This document shows positions 54,976-64,000 of a stretch of DNA of 64,000 nt, piece after piece; position 1 is the first letter of the stretch; each line of letters opens with the position of its first letter. Under the pieces are notes generated by a model, which was given only the letters and a program-made list of their open reading frames with translations, searched no databases and had not been told where the DNA came from. Source of the DNA: Saccharomycopsis fibuligera x Saccharomycopsis cf. fibuligera (taxonomy: Eukaryota; Ascomycota; Saccharomycetes; Ascoideales; Saccharomycopsidaceae); the NCBI GenBank assembly GCA_001936135.1, contig CP012822.1:682001-746000 (forward strand). The letters are read 5' to 3'. The position numbers and the translations under genes were made by a program.

Positions 54976-55899
54976 ATGAACCACGAAAGTAAAAACAAAA
55001 GCTCAAACGATGTTAAAGAGGAAAACATCCCAAAATTACAAGAGTTGATTGCTGGTATTAACAATCTATCTCTATCCAAAGACGCTACTGCAAAAACGGC
55101 CACGGAACTTTACGAGATTCAAGACTGTATATCCAAATCTATTCCAAAATTGAGCGCGTTGAAGAATTCAAACGCAAACTTCATCAATTATTACAATGCA
55201 TTGAAGCATAGATTATCTGAGAGAGGATACAAGAATTTTGTTACTTGCTTCGAAAAAGGCATCATAGAGATGCAAGACGAAGAAACGGAATTCATTGTTG
55301 AAAATGTAATCAGAAACACTACTGATACATCTCTTGCCCACATTTCGCAGATCATCAATAACAGACCCGACGAATACAAGAAATCATCAATGCAAATTTT
55401 GGCGATGTTGCGTGAAAACTGTTTGGACCTTATTCTTACCGAGGAAGCAGCTAAGGCAAAGTTTGCCGCACTAAAGTTAGGCAACCAAAAGGGTGACCTT
55501 ATTCGGTACATTAACCAAGTTTTCATTGTAATGGATTCACTCAAATGGAACAATATTAGATTGGAAGAAAATGTGATTGCAGGTACTTTGTTTTTAAACC
55601 TTGATGAAAACTATAGTGAGTTCTCTGATGACATCAATCGTCGAGCAGCTAACGATGAAACCTATGATCCCTACAAACTATTTGATTCTATAGGAGATTA
55701 TGAGGACAAATTAGGAAGATATCATAAGGGAATGATCAGAAAAGCTGTATTTATGAAAGATCGATCAGTTGGAACCTACAATAAAGCATATAGATCAAGA
55801 ACGTACAATCACGGAAAAACTGAGAAAATATATCAGGAATCCGAAATCCACAACACAACATCCGATGGGAATTATCAAGCGAGGCACTCGCACAATTAA
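54976..55899 (+). CDS. Retrotransposon Gag-like protein
   Basis: 307 residues, ATG at 54976. Helical, charged protein typical of the Ty1/copia capsid: ENCLDLILTEEAAKAKFAAL, INQVFIVMDSLKWN and IAGTLFLNLDENYSEF. There is no CCHC zinc knuckle, as in Ty1 Gag. The identification rests on these features and on the following protease in the +1 frame. The reading frame is intact, so the loss of pol may be recent. Confidence 0.75.
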   Translation: MNHESKNKSSNDVKEENIPKLQELIAGINNLSLSKDATAKTATELYEIQDCISKSIPKLSALKNSNANFINYYNALKHRLSERGYKNFVTCFEKGIIEMQDEETEFIVENVIRNTTDTSLAHISQIINNRPDEYKKSSMQILAMLRENCLDLILTEEAAKAKFAALKLGNQKGDLIRYINQVFIVMDSLKWNNIRLEENVIAGTLFLNLDENYSEFSDDINRRAANDETYDPYKLFDSIGDYEDKLGRYHKGMIRKAVFMKDRSVGTYNKAYRSRTYNHGKTEKIYQESEIHNTTSDGNYQARHSHN

Positions 55900-56440
55900 T
55901 TCAATTATAGCCGACGATACACTTATTCTTATCGACGGAGGAAGCCAGGCTACCCTCACCAATGATTTATCACATATAGGGAATTACACGAATTATGATG
56001 ATAATTACTACCCCAACGTAGACCTAACCACACTAGATGGTAATATCAAAATCCTAGGTCATGGCAAGATGAGATTGCGCATAGGAGACTCTATGATTAA
56101 GCTTGACTGCTATTATGCTCCCTCAGCACCATATGCTATTATAAATGAGAGCTCACTAATACAGAAACTAGACAGTTTCGATGTTAAAGTAATAGAAGTT
56201 GGAGGTAAAAAGAAAATTGTAAAGGTCCTAAAACATGGCCATTATAATCTTGAAATTGAGGTAATAGACGACCTTACATGGCTCAGTGGAAAGTATATTA
56301 TTAAGAATAGAGTGAGATTAATAGCATCAGTTGGTAGTAGTCTTCATAGCATTCTAGGATACGTTAACAATAACTCATTAAAATCTTCCATCAAACACAA
56401 CACAATTATAGCAAATCCAACACTTTTTATTTCAAGATAA
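55757..56440 (+). pseudogene. Truncated pol: aspartic protease only
   Basis: The frame is +1 relative to gag and opens at 55757. After the overlap it encodes SIIADDTLILIDGGSQATL, where DGGS (from 55934) occupies the position of the retroviral-type D-(S/T)-G active site. The middle position is Gly instead of Ser or Thr. The frame ends at a stop at 56438-56440 after about 185 codons beyond the putative shift site; nothing like integrase or RT follows. Confidence 0.7.
55879..55885 (+). promoter_or_regulatory. Candidate +1 ribosomal frameshift site GCG-AGG-C
   Basis: In gag frame the codons are GCG AGG CAC, 12 nt before the gag stop. A +1 shift here continues as GGC ACT CGC into the protease frame. 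Ty3 uses GCG-AGU-U and Ty1 uses CUU-AGG-C; this site combines the Ty3-type P-site codon with the rare AGG A-site codon and following C of Ty1. Position, frame and codons all fit; function is untested. Confidence 0.6.
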
Positions 56441-57008
56441 CAATGTTCGTTGATATCAGCCCAGCTGGTTTGTTGGGTACCTTCTGTTTGAAGCCAATCT
56501 GGCTTCCTTTTTTCTCTATCATGAATGGCGCAAGTTCCCAGTGAAGTGGTTTTGTATATATGGGCAGCAGCAGATTCATGCATAAGCGCACTGGTGAAAA
56601 CCAACATGAGGGAAGAACTTTTTTAAATATTTACAGATTTTACAGTTATTTTTAACACAGTTAAATTCTTTATTTTGAAATTCGTCGTTTAGCCAAGATA
56701 TTCGTCAGACCTAGTAATCATTAACTCCATCATGATTATCAATCGTCTTTTTGTTTTATAACCCTTTTTACACATCATTAAGTACTGTCCTGGCGGCGAT
56801 GTTCCTTTAAAGCTCCTTCAATTTTTTTACACTTTGGCATTTACTGAACTGGGTATTTGACCAGAAGTAACTGCTCCTTATTCTAGCCATGTTCTCAAAT
56901 TACTTAGTGAGAGAATACTCTCAACAAGTGCTATAAAACCTCAAAAACTTGTTAGCATAGAACTCAATGTTCGTTAGACGAAGACAAATATAGATCCAAA
57001 AAGAAAAG
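56441..57008. other. Unassigned DNA between the element and tRNA-Asp
   Basis: A minus-strand frame over 56344-56607 has no recognisable domain. No LTR match to 53849 or 63919 is seen. It may include a deletion scar of the retroelement. Confidence 0.4.
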
Positions 57009-57080
57009 CTCCGCGACGGGGAATCGAACCCCGGTCGTCCGCGCGACAAGCGGACATTCTAGCCACTAAACTATCACGGA
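57009..57080 (-). tRNA. tRNA-Asp (GUC)
   Basis: Read on the minus strand: acceptor TCCGTGA pairs with TCGCGGA, discriminator G. Anticodon loop CTTGTCGC contains GTC. T arm CGGGG-TTCGATT-CCCCG. 72 nt, no intron. Confidence 0.96.
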
Positions 57081-57279
57081 AACTATACTTTTCAGTAATT
57101 GGAATTGTGTTGATACATAATCAAGAATTTCTATTGGTTGACGCATCTCATAACCACAGTCATCACCCAATAGTCATTGGGGTTGTGCTGAAAAACTATA
57201 TATGCAATTAGACAGAAGGATGAGCGGTTGATACGTCCAACACCACACCATAATCATCATCATCGCATAGCCCAAAATT

Positions 57280-58749
57280 ATGAGTGGTCAATTTGCTTGG
57301 AAAAAATTTGCTTCTCAAGGATTGCTTAGGGTCAATAATATTGGCCTTACCGCTGCTGGGAAATTCAAGAGTGCATCCGCATTTGCTACCTCATCATCAT
57401 CAGTTTCCAAAAGCTTGGGAGTCAGAGGTTTCAATTCCACTAGATATAAAAGCAACGACAACAATGGCCAAACTCCACCTTTGAAGAAATCATCTCTTAG
57501 TGGAGGTTTAGCACTAACTTTGGTTGGTGCTGCTTTGGTTTCGTATTATATCTTCAATGCCAAATCGTCATTCCATGAATATGTTACTTGTCCACTTGTG
57601 CGTAACTTGTTTGATGCAGAAACTGCACACCGTCTTGTGGTTAAACTTATGGCATACAATGTTTTCCCTCGTCTTTATGAAGACATTGAAGATAAGGAAA
57701 ATGTTCTTGGAGTGAGTTTATTTAATGGCTCCAAGTTCATTAAGACCCCAGTTGGTATTGCTGCTGGATTGGATAAGAATGCCGAGGCCATTGATTCATT
57801 GTTTGGCACTGGATTTTCATATGTTGAAGTTGGCTCTATTACACCATTGCCGCAACCTGGTAATCCTCAGCCGCGGTTCTTTAGAATTTCTAAAGATGAA
57901 GCAGTGGTCAACAGATACGGGTTCAATTCTGATGGGCATTGGTCAGTGTTGAGTAATTTGAGAATTAGATTGGAAAAGTTCTTGCGTGAACATAATGTTG
58001 GCGAGGTGGCTGCAGCTAAGACTAACAATTCTCTCAATGATGGGAAATTGCTTGCTGTGAACTTGGGTAAAAATAAAACTGGTGATGAGATTAATGACTA
58101 CAAGCTCGGGGTTGCAAGATTTGGACCATATGCTGATGTATTGGTGATTAACATTTCTTCCCCAAATACTCCTGGATTAAGAAACTTGCAAAAGAAAGAG
58201 AAATTGGTTAATTTGTTAAACGCTGTTGTTGAGGAGAGAAACAAGATTAACATGGACAGCAATCCATTATGGAAGTTGCAAAACACCACTAGCAAACCAC
58301 CTGTGATGGTTAAAATTGCCCCAGATTTATCTGAAAGTGAAATCAAATCTATTGCTGAATCGGTTAATGAGGCCAAAATTGATGGTATTATCATCTCCAA
58401 TACCACTATTCAAAGACCAACTATCTATGCTAGCCCAGCTGATCCTACTTTGAAGGAAGCTGGTGGGTTATCAGGTAAGCCATTAAAACCAATTTCATTA
58501 AAAGCACTTAAGACTTTTGCAAAGTACAACAAAGATTCAAAATTGACAATTGTTGGATGTGGTGGTATTAGCTCAGGTAAAGATGCTATTGAATTTGCTA
58601 AAGCAGGTGCTAGCTTTGTACAGTTGTACACATCTTTTGCTTACAGAGGCCCTGGATTAGTGAGCAAGATCAACGAAGAGATCAAGGAAGAGTTGAAAAA
58701 GGAAAATAAAACTTGGCAAGAAATTATTGGTGCTGACTTGAAAAATTGA
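57280..58749 (+). CDS. URA9: Mitochondrial dihydroorotate dehydrogenase (class 2)
   Basis: 489 residues. An N-terminal presequence rich in Ser/Lys/Arg is followed by a membrane segment (about 75-92, [15 protein letters not shown]) and the class 2 DHODH core. Visible are [36 protein letters not shown], the NRYGFNSDG turn, [25 protein letters not shown] and the phosphate-binding [11 protein letters not shown] with VQLYTSF. It oxidises dihydroorotate to orotate on the inner membrane with ubiquinone. This is the respiration-linked type (URA9 in Candida), not the cytosolic fumarate-dependent Ura1 of S. cerevisiae. The ATG at 57280 gives a full presequence. Confidence 0.95.
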   Translation: MSGQFAWKKFASQGLLRVNNIGLTAAGKFKSASAFATSSSSVSKSLGVRGFNSTRYKSNDNNGQTPPLKKSSLSGGLALTLVGAALVSYYIFNAKSSFHEYVTCPLVRNLFDAETAHRLVVKLMAYNVFPRLYEDIEDKENVLGVSLFNGSKFIKTPVGIAAGLDKNAEAIDSLFGTGFSYVEVGSITPLPQPGNPQPRFFRISKDEAVVNRYGFNSDGHWSVLSNLRIRLEKFLREHNVGEVAAAKTNNSLNDGKLLAVNLGKNKTGDEINDYKLGVARFGPYADVLVINISSPNTPGLRNLQKKEKLVNLLNAVVEERNKINMDSNPLWKLQNTTSKPPVMVKIAPDLSESEIKSIAESVNEAKIDGIIISNTTIQRPTIYASPADPTLKEAGGLSGKPLKPISLKALKTFAKYNKDSKLTIVGCGGISSGKDAIEFAKAGASFVQLYTSFAYRGPGLVSKINEEIKEELKKENKTWQEIIGADLKN

Positions 58750-59236
58750 GAAACATTTAATAAACATTATTACTACGCTTGCGGGTAGCAATGAAAAACA
58801 TAAATGTAGATATCCTTTTAAATAATCCAGTTGTGAAATATAGAAGAGTAGCAAAAGAAAACGAAAGGAAAGGATATAAAAAAAAGGGAATAGGAGAAAA
58901 CTCTAGTAAAAAAAAGTACACAATAGAAAACAAAACAAAAGATAGCAGAACACAAACCCTTAGAGAATTCAAAGATATATCAGCCCAATAAAACAGTCGG
59001 AATCTAACATTAAAAAACCATAAAAAAAGTAAGATAATAAAACCACAAGCCAGGAGGCAAAACATAGACAATAAAAAACTAAGACAGGACAAAAATGAGG
59101 AGAACAAAACTTAGCAAAATAAATAAGTAATAATCAGCGGATGTAAAAAGTCAGAAAACTAATATAAAATAGTCATACGATTAGCTCTTGAGTCTTTGTA
59201 TATGCAATAAGATACAAAAATTAAGCACACTAATAG
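58750..59236. other. Intergenic region, URA9 / KHA1 3' ends
   Basis: 0.5 kb between convergent genes, strongly A-rich on the + strand. No gene supported. Confidence 0.65.
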
Positions 59237-60790
59237 TTATGCTGGGGATGCTGGGTTAATTCCTGATGTACCAACAACAGGACTACCAGGAGGAGTATCG
59301 AAAGAGCGCTCACCACTACCAAGATCAACTTGGTTAGTTAGATTTCCATCTTTGCGCAAAGCAGAAGCATCCGTAGTAGTAGTATTTGACTCCGCTGTGT
59401 TGTTACCCTCAACCTCTTGAGTTGATGACAGCCTTCTTGAATGTGCTTTCTTTTTGTTTGAAACTTCTTCGGATAAAATACTTTCTCTGTATTTCTTGGT
59501 GTAAATTAATTTAGTTAATGGCGTAGTCACGAACGTATTAACCAAAGCCATAACAATAAACATGGAAAATGTTTTTTCATTCAATATTTGGGCATTTAAA
59601 CCAACAGTAAGAACCACAATTTCAACAATACCTTTACATGACATTAATACCCCCACAGTCAAAGATTCTCTCCAATACAATCCATTGAACTTAGCCGCAA
59701 ATAATCCACCAAAAATTTTTCCGAATAACGCTAAGCCGCAAATACCAACAATATAAGCCCAATCAATACCTTTGTCTAATAAACCCAAGTTGACACTTTG
59801 ACCAGCTAAGGCAAAATATAATGGGATGAAAACTGCGCTTATCAAACCGTCAATTTTTTCAACGAATTTTTCCACAAAGCCGTAGTCTCTAGGAACAATC
59901 AAACCAACCATGAATGCACCAAAAATCGGATGCACACCAATGATATCGGTGAAGAATGCACTAACGAATACAAGGCCAAACACAAGAGTCAATGTGGTAT
60001 AATTAGGCCCATGTTGCACCTCATTGGTCCATTTCTTCAAATACAAGTGCAATGCATATTTGACTGGATAAATAATGAAAAGAAACCAGCCAGCAGTAAG
60101 CAATAAAATATAAACTGTGTTGACAGGCTTATCAGCATTAGCCAAAGTAACAGACAAAGCCAAAAGGATCCAACCAACCAAATCATTAAAGATACCAGCA
60201 GAAAGAACAATAATACCAACCCTATCCTGACCTAAATTAAGCTCTCTTAAGATTCTTGCCAATACAGGCAAAGCCGTAATGCACATAGCGGTGGCAATGA
60301 ATACCATGTAGGTAGTGAACTTGATAGCAGGTAATGAGTCGTCATGCTCACGATATTGATGATATATACCAACGGAAATAGCACAACCGAGGCCAAACGG
60401 CACAACCATGTTGGCAAACCCAACCAGAATCGCTACTTTTAGGTTTTTCTTCATGAATTCCAAATCAACATCGAGACCAATAACAAACAAGAATAAAATG
60501 ATACCAACGTTAGCGATCAATGTCAAGCCAGGGATACTCGCGGCGGGAAAAATGCTGTCAGTGAAACCATGAACTCTTCCTAACACTGAAGGGCCCAATA
60601 TTATACCAGCAATAACTTCACCAATAACACGTGGCTGCTTGATCTTCTGGAGTGGGTAGTTAATGAGAGTGGAGAAGCCGTAAACGATGAGGGCCTGTAG
60701 GAGGAATATTGTATAGGGTGAGGACTTTGAGTACTGGACGGGGTTTCTGCCGGCAACAATGCCGCCAACGGAGCTGGTTTCCAAAGCCAT
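59237..60790 (-). CDS. KHA1: Kha1-like K+/H+ antiporter (CPA2 family)
   Basis: 517 residues from the ATG at 60790; the frame is open to 60877 but only from TTG. About twelve membrane segments of the CPA2/KefB family follow a short N-terminus (VGGIVAGRNPVQYSKSSPYT). Visible are VIGEVIAGIILGPSVLGR, IILFLFVIGLDVDLEF, GIFNDLVGWILLALSV, DIIGVHPIFGAFMVGLIVPRD and VLMSCKGIVEIVVLTVGLNAQI. In yeast Kha1 acts in Golgi or endosomal membranes in K+/pH homeostasis. It lacks the long C-terminal domain of S. cerevisiae Kha1 (873 residues) and ends in a Ser/Thr-rich tail of about 70 residues. The only CTG codon I noticed lies in that Ser-rich tail (RR-CTG-SS). Confidence 0.9.
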   Translation of the reverse strand: MALETSSVGGIVAGRNPVQYSKSSPYTIFLLQALIVYGFSTLINYPLQKIKQPRVIGEVIAGIILGPSVLGRVHGFTDSIFPAASIPGLTLIANVGIILFLFVIGLDVDLEFMKKNLKVAILVGFANMVVPFGLGCAISVGIYHQYREHDDSLPAIKFTTYMVFIATAMCITALPVLARILRELNLGQDRVGIIVLSAGIFNDLVGWILLALSVTLANADKPVNTVYILLLTAGWFLFIIYPVKYALHLYLKKWTNEVQHGPNYTTLTLVFGLVFVSAFFTDIIGVHPIFGAFMVGLIVPRDYGFVEKFVEKIDGLISAVFIPLYFALAGQSVNLGLLDKGIDWAYIVGICGLALFGKIFGGLFAAKFNGLYWRESLTVGVLMSCKGIVEIVVLTVGLNAQILNEKTFSMFIVMALVNTFVTTPLTKLIYTKKYRESILSEEVSNKKKAHSRRLSSTQEVEGNNTAESNTTTTDASALRKDGNLTNQVDLGSGERSFDTPPGSPVVGTSGINPASPA

Positions 60791-61159
60791 ATGGGAATGG
60801 TAGTAATTGAAAGTATTTTTAAGCGGAAATGAAGGTGTGCAAGTGTGAGCGTTAGCGTGTTTTGTAGTTGAAGACAAGTGTTGATGTCAATAGTGATTCG
60901 ATGTTGTATAAATAGTTTCCTGTGTGTGGTATACTAATTCTCAGCCGCTCAGCGCCTAAAGTCCACCGAGGATAAATGCACGTGCTATATACCGGTACTA
61001 ATTAATCTACTGTATAAGTGCTAATTAATTAACACTAGTTAACAATATAATTAATTTATAAAATGCATACACAGATCACATTACCACTCCAGATAACAGA
61101 TCCGATGAGTGTCGTTTGATTAATCTGAAATATCCCCCTCTGTTGTCGTCATATACTTG
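60791..61159. other. KHA1 promoter region
   Basis: 370 bp upstream of KHA1 with AT-rich TTAATTAA-type stretches near 60995-61060. No gene. Confidence 0.6.
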
Positions 61160-62908
61160 CTAGCTCCAATTTGCACATCTACAGGTGTAGTTAACTCTCT
61201 GCACTACCCTGATATGCTCTGCAGAACTTTGCTTCATCTTTCCAATCGCATACTGGTTTCTTTCGAGCTCTGAGAGGAAGTACACATTATTCAAAAACGT
61301 TTGCCCGAGAACAAAATAGTCCTGGTTGTTTTTGTAATTGAGGGAAAATACGCAGTTTCGATTTTTCTTTGTGTTAGTGGCTGCATTCAAATTCTTGAAT
61401 ACTAAACTGCTAAAAGGAATGCGAACTTTCAATCCCTCACTAAACTCAAGCTCAAGTGGCGGTTGTTCTTCTGCATTATTATTAGCCAATGTGCAATTCA
61501 TGTAGTACCGGGGATCAGCATTTTTAAACTCGTACTTCTTCTTGTACTTGCTTACTACTGTTGTGGCAAATTTCTTTGATGCAGTAATAAATCTTTCGGT
61601 ACTTTCTATCACTGCATCATAACTCAGCTTCTGTGTCCTCCAGCCATCTGCCTCCCCCAACTTGACTCCAGTGATGTTGATTGAAGGTCGGCAAATTTCG
61701 ACATTACTTTTTCTGTTGCCTTTAACAAGCGATGAGACAAACTCTTTGATTCCAAGGTCATTGAAATACGTCAAGTTGCCATCGATCTTGGCTTCATCAA
61801 TGCCTGCGAGTATTAACTTCCCGGTATCATCCTCATTCACATACATAGAATATGATCTTGAATTTATATCTTCATATAACTTCACTCTTTCAAGGGATGA
61901 AGTATTGTTACTGTTTGTGTTTTGATTAGCTATTTATTCGTTTTTCTTATTGCTACTGGAGGATGCGTTCTCGCTAAGCAATCCATCCAATCCTCAACCA
62001 AGCACACTTTGAAAATATGCATTATCACTATTGGCATTCTACCGTAGGAAGCTCAAAATAATCCATGCACATATTTTCATATTTGGAAGATTTACCTCCA
62101 ATTATTACATTATCATAACTCCAACAGCCGCCCAAGGTTTTCAGTGATTTGCTTTCCATAAAGTTTGTCTGATATTGTGTAGTGTCATAATTGTAACGGA
62201 ATGAAATATTTGCATCAAAAGAATTGTACATACAACTGTACAAGTTGGTTGATTTAGATGAAGCGCAATTAGTTAGAGTATTGCGAGTGGTAAAGTAAAT
62301 CCCAAAATTGTTAACATCGACAATTGATTGAAGCTCCTGAGCTGAAGTACCCACTTAACTGTCTACCAAATAATATACTGGTGCATTAACTCCACACACA
62401 GATAAGTTAAAAGGCATGTAACAGGCTTGGGTAATATCAAGCACTTTGTAACCTGAAGTTTTGATTTGAGTCAAATTTGCATAATAGCATTTGTTTCTGT
62501 TCGATTTTCTGTTTCACCATTAGCATACTCAACGGTGTTTTCTATTGGAGTGGTCAAGTTATCTTGTGTTAATTTCTTCTCGTTTTCGCCTCTTTTGTAC
62601 TGATGGTTTTCTCGATGGTAGTTCTTTTTTATACCTGTATTGTTTGGGTTAAGGAAACCTCTCTTTTGGGCATACTGATAATAGATATTTATGTGTTGAT
62701 TGACGACACTACTCAAATCAATTCCATAGTTTTCAGTACCCACAAGAGTGTTCATAATTTCGTAATACCATAAAGGAACATTATTGAAAGCTACTTGCAA
62801 AGTTTCTATTGAGTTAATGCTTTCATATAACGTTTTTGGTATGAATAATACAATTAATATCACTACAAAGGTCGCCAGTTTGCAAATGAAGGATATTCAA
62901 GATTCCAT
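61160..62908 (-). pseudogene. Decayed aspartyl protease (SAP/yapsin-type) gene
   Basis: Minus-strand fragments in order: an ATG at 62908 stopped by TGA at 62897-62899, a signal-like hydrophobic start (ATFVVILIVLFIP) continuing to a stop near 62471, a shifted frame across 62460-62028 with a TAA at 62355-62357, and a last frame to 61160. Pepsin-fold landmarks remain: YYLVDS-stop-VGTSAQELQSIVD before the first active site, GKLILAGIDEAKIDGNLTYF, and YFVLGQTFLNNVYFLSELERNQYAIG near the end. The first active site reads D-V-N instead of D-(T/S)-G (62307-62318) and the second E-S-T (61598-61606). Total span fits a protease of about 580 residues. A pseudogene, or at most a non-catalytic remnant. Confidence 0.75.
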
Positions 62909-63918
62909 TACAAGGAAGAAAATTTTGCAACTTTTACCACATTTAATTCTATTTTTTAGACAAAAAAATTACATCCGGTGTATATTTTAGGCTTTATAAT
63001 TATTACAAACCGATACTTTTTTTGTGAATTTTGCTACATGTTAATATATAAGAGTATTTGGAAGTGTAGTGTTGGTGGATTTAGTTTAAGAATTTCGAAA
63101 TATAATATCTTTTACACAAGCTTCTCAATACTTAGTTTTTAAATTATAGCTGCTAGTTCAAATTTACTACAGGAATGAAAGAATAAATTATATATACATA
63201 ACGAAATCTGTGAGCAGAAGATCAATTGCTTCAAGTTTTGAAAAGTAAATCCAAATATTACCGAGATAAGTTCCACAGTAATGTGCTTCATAAAGTAGCT
63301 TTACTACACAATAAACAAGTCTTTACAACAAGCTTTCATTTTCCCTCTGAGGTCAATTCGCATTTTTTTGAACCAAGCACGATTAAAAACCTCAAAAGTC
63401 ATAAAGGTATAGCATTAACTGCTTCCTTTATCCCTCAAAGAGTACGTGGACGTCTTTCTGTGAAATATGGAAAGATAATTAGATGATGAAAGCGTATGAT
63501 TATGTTACAAATATAAAATAAAATGAGAATAATATAATATCAAAATTTTATAAGATTTTGTCAGCATATAAGGCAGATTTGTAAAAAATATCACGTGTCT
63601 GCTTCTCAACCTGATGATCTAAAATTAAATGTTCGTCAGTAAAACTAGTAGTTTTGGCAGATATGAGATAAAGATAGAGGAGATTATGGTTGTTGTTGTT
63701 GTTGTTTTAGTATGTTTTGTTATTAATATCGACAGGTACACATAGTGCGCTTTGAAATAGTGATCTTACCACGCAGCTGGTAAAGGCTTTTTTATGTGGA
63801 ACACAGAAAAAAATCACAGCCCTATTATAGTAAAAATGTTGTAGTTTAAAATAGAAATGTCTTAAAATACAATTTTGAAACTTCTTTGTCAGATATTATG
63901 AATGGTCATATGTCTATT
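62909..63918. other. AT-rich intergenic DNA
   Basis: 1.0 kb with one 86-codon frame (63226-63486) that has no ATG and no recognised domain. A short GTT microsatellite lies near 63687-63704. No RNA gene seen. Confidence 0.5.
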
Positions 63919-64000
63919 TAGGCCTACTCTTTGTTCCACCTATCCTATATACACAAGTTAAAATGAACACTTCACCGACCTTTATATAAAATCTGTCGAA
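63919..64000 (+). mobile_element. LTR fragment (copy B), cut by the window end
   Basis: Counterpart of 53849-53930 (about 80 percent identical by eye), in the same orientation. It continues beyond the window, so whether it is a solo LTR or the edge of a longer element is open. Confidence 0.6.

Larger units (their letters stand above)
54404..56440 (+). mobile_element. Truncated Ty1/copia-type retrotransposon
   Basis: The gag ORF (54976-55899) and the overlapping +1-frame protease ORF (to 56440) form the 5' part of a Ty1/copia element. Integrase, reverse transcriptase and RNase H are absent, as is a recognisable 3' LTR. The left boundary is set tentatively at the palindrome. It sits between tRNA-His and tRNA-Asp genes, a typical landing zone for Ty elements. 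Confidence 0.75.

Noticed and set aside
63226-63486. 86-codon + strand ORF
   Set aside because: Starts with TTG and contains no Met; no family recognised. It could be a relic but I cannot support it.

Overview
The window is nuclear DNA of an ascomycete budding yeast (Saccharomycotina). It has compact, mostly intronless genes, two short introns with yeast-type splice signals (CKB2 and TEF1), AT-rich intergenic DNA with many poly(A)/poly(T) runs, Asn/Gln/Ser-rich proteins and a Ty1/copia-type retroelement remnant. CTG codons fall where homologues have polar residues or inside Ser-rich tracts (for example the GFRD motif of the Rai1/DXO protein and the C-terminal part of Dbp9). That points to the CUG-Ser clade (Candida/Debaryomyces/Lodderomyces relatives). 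I cannot name the species.

Layout: 0.2-6.2 kb, HOS2 histone deacetylase (-) divergent from a PIB2-like FYVE gene (+). 6.2-13.1 kb, gene-poor DNA with one clear small membrane-protein ORF (10.5 kb), one doubtful Cys-rich ORF (8.6-9.1 kb) and several short tandem arrays. 13.2-14.6 kb, UBA4 (-). 14.6-20.1 kb, 5.5 kb without a supported gene. 20.1-29.6 kb, an STP-family zinc-finger factor, a WDR62-like WD40 protein and the aminopeptidase APE4 (all +). 29.8-37.5 kb, HIR2 (-) divergent from CKB2 (+, one intron), then DBP9 (+). 38.6-43.2 kb, GNT1 (-) running into a GC-rich island full of tandem arrays that lies head to head with TEF1. 43.2-52.7 kb, TEF1 (intron directly after the ATG), a Rai1/DXO decapping nuclease with a long RGG-like N-terminus, tRNA-Pro (intron), ATG18 (-) and a TPC1-like mitochondrial carrier (+). 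52.7-57.1 kb, LTR debris, tRNA-His, a truncated Ty1/copia element (gag plus protease, +1 frame relation) and tRNA-Asp. 57.3-60.8 kb, URA9 (mitochondrial DHODH, +) and KHA1 (-). 61.2-64.0 kb, a decayed aspartyl-protease gene whose two active-site motifs are both lost, then another LTR fragment cut by the window end.

Most genes are unrelated housekeeping functions: chromatin (HOS2, HIR2), TORC1 and autophagy (PIB2, ATG18, APE4), tRNA thiolation/urmylation (UBA4), ribosome biogenesis (DBP9), translation (TEF1), RNA quality control (Rai1/DXO), pyrimidine synthesis (URA9), cation homeostasis (KHA1) and Golgi glycosylation (GNT1). I see no operon-like system. The most unusual material is (1) the GC island with five kinds of tandem array between GNT1 and TEF1, (2) the retroelement with a hybrid GCG-AGG-C candidate frameshift site, (3) the aspartyl-protease relic, and (4) the RGG-extended DXO protein.
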